From assembly GCA_914767715.1 (NCBI GenBank), contig OU612065.1, positions 7,626,001 through 7,690,000 of the forward strand: 64,000 bases of DNA. Direction: 5' to 3'. Shown here in pieces: positions 14,467 to 27,000 of the stretch (positions within the stretch are counted from its first letter, which is position 1; the number at the start of each line of letters is the position of its first letter). This stretch comes from Membranipora membranacea. Its lineage: Eukaryota; Bryozoa; Gymnolaemata; Cheilostomatida; Membraniporidae. The position numbers and the translations under genes were made by a program. The notes beneath the pieces were generated by a model, which had not been told where the DNA came from, made no database searches, and was given only the letters and a program-made list of their open reading frames with translations.

Positions 14467-15900
14467 ATGGAGAATACCACACTGCCCCTGACCAGTTTAT
14501 CCACAATCTTCACAGACAATAACTCTAATATAACTACACTACATGGTGGAAATTTAACATGTGATTTTCTGGGTGGAAGGACTGAACATGAATTTTTGGA
14601 AGCTCACATCCCGACTGCGATGGCGATCACTCGTATTCTACCGGCCATCTGGTGGTTCATTGGTATAGTCGGTAACATTATGGCGCTGCTGGTCTGGCTT
14701 CAGCCTAAGATGAGACACAGTTCTGGATATTACCTAGCAGCGCTAGCCATCACTGACTTGTGCTTTATTCCACTGAGCATTGTCTACACAGTACACTATG
14801 CTCATCCACCGCTTCTACTGGACAAACCCATCCTATGTCAGTGGTTTGTAATATCCTACCTCTCTGTACAGTACATGTCCCCTGTGCTCGTGCTGGCTTT
14901 CACAGTAGAGCGATACCTCTCTGTATGCCATCCTTTTAGAATGGTCAATTTCAACCAGAGTAACAGCAGAGTGACAATACTGGTTATCTTCTGTCTCACA
15001 GTTTTCTGTCTCGCTCTCAATAGTGTTCACGGCTATTTCTGGGACACCGAACACGACGGGATAACTCGAGATTACTGTGACATCAAGCGAGTTAAAGCCA
15101 TACAAGATGCCTGGTCCATCCTGACCTGGACATGTGAGATGCTCATATTTGCTGCTGTACCAATCACGATTCTCATCCTGAATATTCTTGTGATTGTTGA
15201 AGTGAGAAGCATCTCAAAGTTAGAGAGACGAAACATGAGAACAAACAGCATTGATCGCCGTAGCACCACTCTGATGCTTCTCGGTGTTTCATTTTATCAG
15301 ATTTTCACGGTGCTGCCAGTGACAGCCAGCGTATCGCTATATATGAAGTTTCCTATGGGTGACACTAGCCTCTGTCTCTCTGATAGCGAGATGGACGTGG
15401 ATCCAACATGGATAAAATATTTCAACTACACCGCAGTCAAACTCATTATACAAAATATCGGCATGTCTCATTACGCTGTTAACTTCTTTATTTATATGAT
15501 GACTGGCAAGCTGTTCCGTAAACAACTTTATGAGCTGTATGCTGTATTTTTCTGTAAAAACAAACTAGCGTACTTATCAGCAAAAACTACAGGTGTATAT
15601 ACTCGAACAACTCGAATGAGTCTAACCTCACAAAGAGGAAGTATAGGCAAGGGTCGTCTCGCCAACAACAAAATGTCAGATCCTTGCAATAATGACGCTG
15701 AGTTGGGTAACAAAAACAGTATGTACAGTGGTACCGAGCTAGAGACACACCACGACTCATCTACAATGAATGGTGGACATGCAATGAGACCTAACAGTGC
15801 AGCAGGCACTAGGCTTCTCACTTGTGTCGAAGAATCAGATTTATCAGAACACGAGGCAGAAGACCCATCAGAAAGACCTCTAAAAGACACAAGAACCTAG
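14467..15900 (+). CDS. Class A (rhodopsin-type) G-protein-coupled receptor, peptide-receptor-like
   Basis: A 477 aa receptor in one coding exon. The ATG is in good context (GCGATGG) 28 nt after a splice acceptor at 14437-14438 (TATTTTTAG), so an upstream 5' UTR exon is expected. The extracellular N-terminus has four N-glycosylation sequons (N3, N18, N21, N29). Seven membrane segments are visible: TM1 with GN (N70), TM2 with LAALAITD (D97), Cys124 at the top of TM3 to pair with the ECL2 Cys in RDYCDIK, and ERY (148-150) in place of DRY. TM6 lacks the usual CWxP and reads FYQIFTVLP; TM7 has AVNFFIY in place of NPxxY. The C-tail of about 125 residues is rich in Ser/Thr and basic residues, fitting kinase/arrestin control. 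The NFFIY form is common in invertebrate FMRFamide-like receptors, so a neuropeptide ligand is the best guess, but the ligand cannot be named. Confidence 0.93.
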   Translation: MENTTLPLTSLSTIFTDNNSNITTLHGGNLTCDFLGGRTEHEFLEAHIPTAMAITRILPAIWWFIGIVGNIMALLVWLQPKMRHSSGYYLAALAITDLCFIPLSIVYTVHYAHPPLLLDKPILCQWFVISYLSVQYMSPVLVLAFTVERYLSVCHPFRMVNFNQSNSRVTILVIFCLTVFCLALNSVHGYFWDTEHDGITRDYCDIKRVKAIQDAWSILTWTCEMLIFAAVPITILILNILVIVEVRSISKLERRNMRTNSIDRRSTTLMLLGVSFYQIFTVLPVTASVSLYMKFPMGDTSLCLSDSEMDVDPTWIKYFNYTAVKLIIQNIGMSHYAVNFFIYMMTGKLFRKQLYELYAVFFCKNKLAYLSAKTTGVYTRTTRMSLTSQRGSIGKGRLANNKMSDPCNNDAELGNKNSMYSGTELETHHDSSTMNGGHAMRPNSAAGTRLLTCVEESDLSEHEAEDPSERPLKDTRT

Positions 15901-18056
15901 TAGGCACGTGTGCTGGCTCAACTTAATACTCATTCATTATGAGCTTCCGTGTCAAACTTGTCTTCGATCTGCATCAGTGCTAGTGAAATAGAAATCTGGT
16001 GGGTCTGCAAAGACTGAAATTATACCGGTATATAGTTGTGTTATCATTTAATTTTCCCTAACTTGTAAATTTTTCCAACTGTTTACCAGTTGGCCTGCTG
16101 TATATAAAACGGCATGGGGTATTATATCATTTTATGAATCAAACTATGACAACTACACAAACATGTCATATCTTAGAGTGTAATATATTTTTTAATTATT
16201 ATTCATCTCTCATAACTGGGTAACCTATTTATAAACAGAATTTTTTGGCGATACAATCTCTACATTTTAAGGATTTTGAACATTAAAAACCAGGTTTCTA
16301 ATATCACACTCAAGTGTCATTTCAGGAATTTCTAGTCGTTAACATTGTACATATAGATTGTTACTGTGATATATTCATTAACAAGCTCTAACCTCTTTTA
16401 CCCATTTTGACTTATTGTGACTTAGAAGACACTCAGATCTGATTTAGACTTTTAGAGGCAAACCGTACTACCTACCTCATTATTTTGCTTTCCGTTTTGT
16501 CTCCATATTGAGTCTAAATAAAAACTTGACATCCATTGATGAAATCCTATCGCTATTCAGTGGTGTCTGGTGTATGTTTTGATATGTACTTGTAATTCAA
16601 CTGAGACAACGGAAAAATATATCAAATTAATGCCAGTGGTCCAAATCTTGTCTGCATTTCGCAGTATCGGTAACTTGTTTTGCTACAGCAAACATAAAAT
16701 CAGGTTACAAAACATGGCCTGCCTAAGTTATACTCTTTGAAGGAGATAACCACATTTGTACATCACAAAAAATGTATAATATGATAAAAGCAGAATATCT
16801 CCTATGATGAAATTCTTCTCATCCCCTTCATGCACTTTGATTGTACAAGGAGGTTTTTTTGCTGAATATATTGGTTGAGTTTGACGTCTAACGTGGGATG
16901 GCCATCGAATCATCATAAAACTGTGGCGATAATAATATAATAAAATATTTTGGGAAAAATGTTTTAATTTAGTAGCATGATCGTAGATTACACATTTTAC
17001 AAACCAGTTTGTCCCCTATCAAGAGGTAACCCTATAATTCTATCCTTGAGCACTGGGTGATTGCCCAAATATGACAATGCTAATCTTCTGTCATTGAATC
17101 CATATAAAATCTGAGTTTATATTATGTAAGTTTCCTATTGAAACTCCTATTGACCAACAGTGGAACAATGAATTTATATCTTTGATTGCATGAAAGCATC
17201 CCTCCTGATTCACTAATTGATGGTAAGCTTCCTTTGATTGTAATCATTTTGGAGAATGGTGTTGGAGAACTTATGATTGGATATATTTACTTACTACAGT
17301 CTGACCATGATGAGAAAACATACCTAGAAAATTTGCTGCAACCAGAAGGTCGAACTCCTACTCATAATTCATATAAGCCAATAAATTAGAAATATCTCCA
17401 GCCAGCCATTGTACTCAGGGTTGGCCGAAAACTCACACTTATTGAGCTCTGTGGATTGGTTAGCACCAACATAACCCTTGTCTATACATGAAAGCTTACC
17501 AATAATTACAGCAGAATGATTGAAAATCACTCATTTGGCACAAAACTCAAGTGCACGAACAAATTTTTTATAATAATTAATGTCATTAAAAAGGATGCCC
17601 CACGGTGGTGGAGTTTGGCGTAGACTGACTAATTTAATTTGATGTACCTTAAATGTGTATTCATCTCAATCGACTGTTGGTAGCATTCCTAATTTCACAT
17701 ACTTTTCGTGCTGTTTACCAAGAGATTAGATTTGGGCTTCTTTGCACAGCCAGCCCTTAATGGTGTTCGCATTCGGAAGTGCTGGCTGTGCTTCTTGGTA
17801 GCTATTACGGGCCGTTGAAGAAAGATTTTTGCCTATATACGCTACAGTTCCAATTATGTGGTAGTAGTTCAGATACAGAGGGGACATGTAAGATATTAAT
17901 AACACAGTGTGCCGAGGGTAGATGACAAGGTCTACTAATGAGCACCAAACACCAATAATATCTACTATTTCATCTCTAATTTAAAGTATTATTATACAGG
18001 TTGCATGTGTTAGACAAAGTCTTAAAGGTCGTAGATCTGTCCGTAATGATATATGA
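15901..18056. other. GPCR 3' UTR and intergenic spacer
   Basis: The first ~620 nt are probably the GPCR 3' UTR, closed by an AATAAA signal at 16517-16522. The rest, up to the FAM227A stop codon on the opposite strand, holds no coding sequence I can support. A 10 bp inverted pair (CACAGCCAGC / GCTGGCTGTG) lies at 17742-17790. The GPCR and FAM227A genes converge here. Confidence 0.55.
16517..16522 (+). promoter_or_regulatory. Candidate polyadenylation signal of the GPCR gene
   Basis: Canonical AATAAA 617 nt after the GPCR stop codon, in an AT-rich tract. It is the first convincing hexamer in a plausible context on this strand. Position only; no transcript evidence. Confidence 0.5.
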
Positions 18057-21000
18057 CTAAACTTTGGGAGGTTCAGTGCTTGCAGCTCTTAGCAGAGCCG
18101 TGTCAAACTGCTTGTCTAGTTTAGATGTGTCCTTCAAACTTTTTTCACCAGGGTCTTTTTGCTGAAAGTAGAGAGAAACAACCTCACTAAACTAAAAATT
18201 TGTACAAACTATTACGATAAATCATCTAAACACACCAGTGTTAGACATTCAGTGAATTATTACAACCCTAATATTCCTTGCACCTGGCTGGAATGATTAT
18301 ATAAGGGTACAACTATGTGTTGATTTACTGCACTGACAACATAGTATAGTATCTACCTACATATATCTAGTATCTACAACTTATTTGTGGATGACGCATC
18401 TATAAGAAAAACTAGAAAATAGCTATTTTAACATTCATGGTACAACACAGAGAGCGGCTGGCTAATTGAGGGAAAGTATTGATGTGGGATAGAAACTGCA
18501 CAGGTCATAGAAAAGATGAGCGCAGAGCTACTCGATCTGAGCACTAAGCTCAGAACTGCCAATTAGGGGAAGGCCAATATATCTAAATGTAGCCACTATG
18601 ATGCCCAGAATTAGCGTTTATGGGTCATCGACTAGGAACACATTTTGCACATTTATGACAACACAGAAGCTGGGACTACAATATGTATCTAACCTGTCTG
18701 GTTCAATAATGCTGGAATGAGAAGTGAAAAATGAAACTCTCAACAACATGCAAGAACATCACAGTTTCCATAAAGAGTTTCATTAATTTTTAAGAGCTGT
18801 TTTTAGGAGCCGTTATTTAGGAGCAAGATTTTAGGAGCCATGGTAGGCACAAAAATTCAACAGGCTTCTTCTCTGCGTAGCCATAACATACAGTGGTTAC
18901 CCACGAAAAATTTAATCCATCAACAACATACCATTCATACAGTAAAAAACGCATGCGGAGTTTTACCTGTTTTGTTTCTGCTGAATTGTCAACAGGAATT
19001 TTAGAAATCAATCATAACAGTAGTAAAATAACACAGCAAACTTGAAATAAATATTGATATTGCAGTTTGTCAGGTAGCCAGGTGCCTGCGCCCACAGACA
19101 ATGTCGCCTTCAAACCTGCCTGCTTGACTTCAACGTTTATGCAAAGACAGCAAGCAGTGCCAACAATACTATTTTGAAAACCAAAATATCTTAGGGTTTT
19201 ACTAGAATTTCATAGGAGGAGTCGCGTTCCCTTTTTCTATTCATCATGGGATAGCATGGAGAGATTTTAGTTACGGCAAAGAGAAAGAAAACAACAGTAT
19301 GGAACTCACAGCATGATTCTCTAGGATGAGAAGATTGCTCAGTCTCTTAACCTCCCTTGTGTCATTGAGAAGGTTGGCCTGTGTGTGGCGGTAATACTTA
19401 TCTTGTTTATTCTGCTGGATCACAAAATTACTGTGCTGTGCCTGTGCGACCTTCATGTGCCTGGAAAATGTCAATAAAATATTATATTATCATCATATGT
19501 GCAACCTTAGAAGATTCCCATGAGTTTTACTGTCTAGCAAATGCACCTATGTCTAGCCACTGTCACTGACCATGGCTTAGAATACTGCGCAGCCTCTAGT
19601 CAGATACAGAAAAATCCTTAGAGAACTTGAAGCTTGAGCTTGAAGAGAGTCACACATATAAGGATTCCCATCCACCTTTACCATAACACAGATGAAGTAC
19701 ATGCAGCTTGCCCAATTTGGCAGTCTCCAAGCAAATATACTCACGATGGTACCATTATACAGTATTAGTTTCATTGTTTGAAAGAGATCCCATAATGCTA
19801 GTATTAAGAAATGCACATCGGAAGATCAACCAGATCCATGCACATACCACAATTATGGTATTGTATATCTGATGGTTAAAGAGGAGATTCCTGATCCGCA
19901 TTATGGAAAGAGATTCTCTATCATGTCCATAGATTAGTCTAAAGGCTAGGCTGGATCAGAATTTCTTCAACATTCTGTTCTAAATTTAACAGTTATTGCG
20001 AATAGAAAAAGTTGCTAAACATCAGTCATATTTTGTATATTTACCGTTTACGCTGTAAACTGAAGAGTGTTAGATATGTTAGATTTTATCTAATTTTAAT
20101 ACTCAGATAGTTCTATTGAGATATGGTGTGGAGTTATGATATGAAACTTAAACCTTACACTCATCTGAGCGCGTAGACTTGAATTGCTCATGACCGGGGA
20201 GTGTCCGATGCCACAGCCATACAAAATCTTAAGATATTCTGGTCACAAATGGTCGGATTGAATCGGTCATATCGTTGGGAACACAGACACTTTGTGCCTT
20301 TTCATGTAAGACTCAAACTACTTGGGTTAATATAGCCTGGACTGAGGAAGATGGAATCTTGCCAAATCATCAATTGGACAGTTTAGAAACACATCAACTG
20401 ACATAGCCTGCACTGCAGTACACTTACTTATGAATGCCTTTCTCGATAGACTTGATGGTTTGGAATGTGTCTCTGATGACATCTCTGTAGGTCGGAGCGT
20501 CTAATGGCGGGAGATTCTTCAGCTCAGATCTTGTCACATTTACACGTTGTCCCGCATCAACTTCAAGGTTCTTACTTCTTAGATAGTGGGTGACAAGAGG
20601 ACATGACCCTCGCACATCAAACTGTGAGGTGACCATATCTGGCCCCTTGCAAGCTGGATGAGACTGAAAATGGGAAATACTAATGAGAAAACACACACCA
20701 GAAGGTCTCTACTGTACGCCACTATAAATGATAAAAACCACAATCTTATCTCCATAATTTACGTAACAGTACAAGTGTTTACTTGACATCGCTTGAGTAA
20801 TGTTTCCCATTAAAAAAAGAATTACTCAAACTGTTACTAGGTTAGATTTAAGTCTATATAGTTAAAAACTAACAGCTCCTTTACCTCCTTTGCACTTGAC
20901 ACCTTCTTAGAAGTAGCCTTTCTTCTAGACAGACTTTTCTCCCTGGTCTTAGAGCCTGTCCTTGTGACTGCAGTACTGTGTTCCTCTTCTATCCCATCTA

Positions 21001-24000
21001 ACATATGTATATCAGACACCTCATCCAGAGCTCCATGGTGAGACTCCTGAACAGGTGTCAGTGTTTTAGTGGCGGTCATAGCAGCTTAAAATAACAAAGA
21101 ATAGATGACAAAAGATGTTGGTTTTGTACAGTGTCACTTAAAATTTTTATATTACGTAATACGTCTCAGTATCTTGTCGGACCCCTGTTACAACCCCTGA
21201 TCTTATCGTAAAAACTACAAAAAATTCAGTCTAATAAGGTTTTGAGGTTTATATAGGGTTTTGATTATGTAGAAGAGGAGATAGTGAATTTAAATTCAAC
21301 AATGTTTGATCCAGTTAGGAGATAAATATAACAGAGAACAATGAACTGTAACTAGCCATACCTTGCTTCCATCGCTGATAAGCCATTGATGCTACACATT
21401 ACCATAGATATGAAATAATATATATTCAATTGACCAAAATAGGAGTAAAATCATGAAATCAGATTAGTGGTAGTGACTTGGAAACCTGCAAAATTTAGAA
21501 ACTTCATAATGAGGCTAACCTTGTGGACGAGGGAACTTTCCTTTAGCCTGAGCATCGGCTACAGAGTCTATGAGATTGGTGTCCTCAGAGCGGGACGACT
21601 CTGACCCATGCCCGCGACCTTGTCTGCTCCTGCTTGTGTTATGAGACGTAGCTCGGCTAGCTAGGCTCATTTCAGACCCATATTTTTTTATCCCTCTTCT
21701 CATACCACTGATTGCATCAATTGTCGCCAACCAATCATCAGATGCCGGTGCCTTCTTAGTTTCTGTAATTATAGACCACAGAAAAATTAGTATTGATAAT
21801 AACACAGTTTTACCTCCGCCATATTAATAGAAGCAAGGAGTACTCTTCGATTGAAGCAAACTAAACCGTAGTTAAACTAATTGTGTGAGTCTGAAGTAAG
21901 TTATCGAATTAGCTTCTCACAATATCAAATACAGATCAAAACACCACTGTGATTAAATGCAACTTTCCCAAACTCTCCAATATCTCAACAATATTTGAGC
22001 CATTTACACATGAACGAGCATGTACACCAAGGTTATAGATGCCATTCAGCATACCATTTTTTTATTACCTTTTGGTTTCGTTTTGCCCATGGCAGCTTCT
22101 CTTTTCTTGCCGGCTGGTTCCAACTCTTGGCTCCATTTGAGGAACCTTCTCGGTGAGGGCAGGATACCTGTAAAAATTAGTAAAAAGTCCTAATCAATAC
22201 TATATGCTTAATGGGTGAGACAATCAAGACAAAATTAAATTGTACATGTTTGCAGGAGAATTAATTTCTACTTGTCCTCAGCAAACTGAGTATCCTACCT
22301 GTCATCCATTCAAAGACGACTTGGATCAAAAACTCTTTGAAGTCATCACTGAACTGTTTGTATGAATCAGGAAAAGTCTCCGCAAAGGCCACATAGATTG
22401 ACTGAGACATGAAGTCTGGATAGCTCTGCAATAGAAATCAAAAGTTTGGTGTAGCCCATAAAGCATGTTTGAGATATATTGAAAACAACCTATGCGAAGA
22501 TGAGCATTAGACAGAGGAATGGCAAAAGCAAGGGGACAAATAGTTCCAGTAAACCGAAAAATGATCCATAAAGACACAAGAATCCTGGTTGCGCATTTAT
22601 GTATCATTGCATGCATCATTTCTCTTTGCTGAAGCGATAATCAAGTCAAAGTCCGTATCGGCATACTCACATTTAATATGGCTTCCTTGAAGTGGTAGTC
22701 TTGGATGTGTATTAAAAACTTGATAAAATTGTGGGATACTCTATTGAAAAACTGAGGCAGGCAGTTCTTTTGAGTAGAAAACCTCTCCAGAAACACCCAC
22801 CAGTATATATCCTGAAAAAAAATTGGCAGAACATATTAGCTGGCAATATATGGATTTGCGATTGACTCATGAACATTCCAGTAAAACAGGGTGTAGCTAT
22901 CATCAAACCAACTCAGGAGATGATCATTATTTTGACTCTTACTTGGTTGGCAAAATGAAATGACTAATTCATATAAACACTAGGCAGTGAGTTAGCATTA
23001 CTGAATGTATATCGTGTAATATGGACTTCAATCAATAACATTGTTATTGTCATAATATTGCTGTTTATATTGTTATTATTTTAAGGCGACCTGAGTTTCA
23101 CCTTGTCCTAAGCACAACACAATATGCACACACCTGGAGCATAGCCTGTGACATCTGAGAGAAGGCGATTCGATTATATTCCTCCTCATATCGATGAACC
23201 TAAAACAGTAGCACAAGCTCTACTGAAATTACACACCTGCGTATCAAAAGAGCTGCCATTATCTTAATGCAAAGGAAATCAGATATTCCTAAAACTATCG
23301 CAATTTTTCCAATGTTAAGATGTATCATTTCATTCACCTGCAAACAATGCTTACTACTCTCCATATTGGATTTCATCCTCTAAAATTTTTAACCGAATTT
23401 AAAAATAGTGGTATAAAGATTAAAAATACTGCAACAACAAACTTTTAAACACAGAACTATTATAGTCCGGCTCCTCGCTAATCAAAATTCCGAGCGTTCC
23501 AGTAATCTTTATATAGATATTGCAATTGAAGAAGAAATTCAAAATATTGCAGCAGCTGTTGATCGATTCACTTAGCTATCACAACAATGGTAACTCAGAG
23601 TGTGCAATTGAATCTTGCGTTACCTATAAAACTTCTTATGGAGCATAGAGAAAATTGGAATATTGCCAATAAAGTTGCTGTGTATTTATATGGACCCAAT
23701 GAATTGGCCAAGTCACAATGGTACAATATCTGAGTCCCCCTTGCTCTACATGCAAACTTTGCACACTTCACAAGCTTAGAAGCCAGCTCCCATATGATTC
23801 CATCCCCATCAAATACCACTCAAAATGAAGCTTAAAGTTCATACAACTTCCATTTTAATAACATTTAAAAAGGTAAGTGTGCCTGTTCAACTGTAAGTTT
23901 TAGTCCCTCTCCGATGATAACAGGAGCTTCCTGTGAGCACCCTAAGCAATTTTTCAGTCGCAGTCCTAATTCAATTGCAAATTTTATACACAAACTTTAA

Positions 24001-27000
24001 ACTCATATTTGACTGGTACCTATGGTTATGCCAGTGAGTCATAGATCGAGATATTTTGAATATATCTATCTAGTTGTATCTAGCGTTCCGTTTCATAAAA
24101 CACGGTTAACATTCCCAGATGAACCTGGCTTCATATTGGCTAAACTACAGAAGAACAAAAGTCACAGGCTACATTTGAATAATATTAATTCAAATTTTTA
24201 TTCTATTACAGTAAGTCGTCTCAGCACAGCTGCTATTCTGAAAAGCACACCATCTTACCATCTTACCTTCTGCTTAATATGGCGTTGTGCTAGGATAACT
24301 TTGTTGAAAACTTCAGAGGTAGTAACATTATGTGGCAGCGGAGTAAGTGCAGAGGATTGGTAACCAGGAAATGTAAACAGCTGTCAAAATTATATTATAC
24401 GATACATGGAACATGCAGGACAAACCTAAGGAGTCAGACAAACATTGAAATCTTGCGAACATCATTGGAAATTGCGGATAAATAATAATGGGGCTGGTTG
24501 CCTGTGTTCTTTTGTGGGCTTTGCAAGGTACAAAAACACTAGCTTTCAAATTCATTAGCGGTCGGGTCGAGTTTGAGTATGGGCGAACTCCAGTTGGGAT
24601 GTAGTTGCATAAATTTTTTCCTCAAGCATCAAAGGAGTGAGTTTGTGACAAAGCATGATTGGCGGGAGTCGTTTCTCCACGTTACCAAAGGAGATAATCC
24701 CTAGCACGCATAAAATGCAAACGGAGGACAACATGCGTTAGAGAGAATACTGATATAACTGATACTACAAGGTTGATATGATTGAAGGGACATGAAATCA
24801 TAACAATGTTATTACCTCAACAAACTTGGGTTTAGTGCCACCACTGGTTTCTGCACTTTTCTTCCTCTCTTTCTTTTTCTCCTGCAAGTATTATACATTG
24901 TGAATTGAATGGAACTCTAAGCTCTAAGCACCTTAATCTCTCAGCTTTGATACTGAAAACATAGATTATCAAGTGAATTGTTTGACTGGTCAAAACTATG
25001 AGATAGCTGTGAGTTATTAACACAGAGTTACTACATGGTAACTGATTCTAAGACAATCAGAGAGCGTTTCAATTCTCTAACATTTAGCATATTACCCATT
25101 AAAGGTTTAGGGAATTCACTCACCTTCATTGATATCTTATGGACATTTTTAATTCTCTCAGGTGGTTGCCCCACAGCTGGAAACAGAAAGAAAACAGAAT
25201 AGTATTCGATCCTTTATATCCGGTGATGATATTTATCCTTATTTTTTGAATATTATTCATTGATCAGTAGTAGTTGTTGAGCGTGTAAACTGTGCATTTT
25301 GTCCGATCGTTCGGGAATCTCTTTTAACTGCAATAAACTTATTGCGTTCTGTTGGTGCTGGTAAAACAAAAGATATACTATCTATATTATATTAAGTCAT
25401 TGAGAAGGTTTAATCGTATATCCTTGTTATATGGGTTTAACTAAGCCTAGAGATGATGGGGATGGAAACTAAAAACAGGAATAAGCAGCTGTGTGTATGA
25501 AAAAATGTTTAGGATATGAGGAGTCGGGAAATGGTGCCAGAGGTTGAACTGATGCAAATATAATTATAAAATCACCAAACCAAGAGCTCAGAGTAACACT
25601 CAACTATTTCGGATCAATGAGTCTAGTTCTGGTTACAAGCTGGTATGGAATAAAACTAAGTTCATGGAGTTCTAGGTTTCACCTCAGCTACTTTACTCAC
25701 AAGGAAAAAGCATTATCGGAGTATGAAAAGACTACTGATAAATAAATAAACAAAACAAGGAGTTGTGCGATGTTACAAATACCAAAATCAGCCTGTAACA
25801 GTTATTGTTATATTCAGCTTCAACAATAATTGAGCTTGTTTGCCGAACAGGGTTTTTATTTTCATTCTTGAGTACAGTTTATAATCCAACTTTCACCGCG
25901 CATGAGCTAAAGCAAGATTTTGGTATTTGCAGCAAACCTTGCACATCTTCATGATTACCTGGTATAGTTGGCGATGAATACACAATACTTTTGGAATCTT
26001 CTACATGGTATTACAATCAAAAGGGTATTTACCGAGAAGAAAGATTAAACTTGGTCAAATCAAAAATATCAAACTCTCAATAAAAATTAGGAAAGGTGTT
26101 GTAAAATAGGCCAATGTAAAATCATGTGTGGCAAAGTAAACCTTGCCATGCAGCTACAAAAAAATAGCTATGCTAAGCGACTTGACCGACTCATCGACAT
26201 GACTATTATTAACTACTCATGGCCTTTCATGCGGATCTTATCAAAATCTTAACTACTGCCCAAACGGTCAATATGTATCTTGAGCATTCGAACTGTGTCC
26301 TGCTACCAAGGTAAACTCACAGTTGTTAACTTCCATTCAGATTATGATACCATGACAAGTCCGAGGCTTGTACTTATACATGTCCTTGACTGGTTAGGGT
26401 GATATTAGGACCTGGCAGGATTGCAGTAAGGGGTAAATACAATTGCACGAGCAATGTTACATGTTTCCTACCTGAGTGAATTGCGTAAATTCCACTGAAT
26501 GTTTTTATCTCTGCGGCTTCTCTTTCTGAAATAATATGAGATCAGCATTAGTATGACCAGTTGGGTGGAAAATTTCCATAAAAAAGTGTAAAAATGATCA
26601 TTACTTTTTCAAATTACGTAATGCAAAAGCGTGATGAAAATCTATGCAGTATTACATGCAAAGCACATTGTGTACAACAATGGATCACCTTTTTTGGGTG
26701 ATTGTTTAGCATCGAATGAGAAACGTTTATGCTCATAACTTCTCTTCAATTGAATTTATCATCAAACGCCACAATCAAAACCTCGGAAATACTCTATAGT
26801 TTAATGGAAGCTGGTGTGTATAACATCACTGAGTAAGGATTACAGAGAGGCCACTTCAATGATCGTTATAGTGCCTGCGGTTTTTATCCACTGGGGGAAC
26901 TTCATCAATCTGGCCACCTGCCAATTTCAGAATATATATAAGTTACAGTGGAGTTTTGTCATGCAGACATAGCCACCTTTGATAGGTCATAATTCATTCT

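Noticed and set aside
15528-15890. 120-codon minus-strand frame opposite the GPCR tail
   Set aside because: Antisense of a clearly coding exon; no supporting motif or splice context.
18817-19011. Additional FAM227A exon
   Set aside because: A donor-like site exists (AACAG^GTAAAAC near 18966) but no acceptor gives an in-frame exon; the flanking exons join directly in phase 0.
23595-23819. 74-codon minus-strand ORF in a FAM227A intron
   Set aside because: Flanking FAM227A exons join in phase without it; no consensus splice borders.
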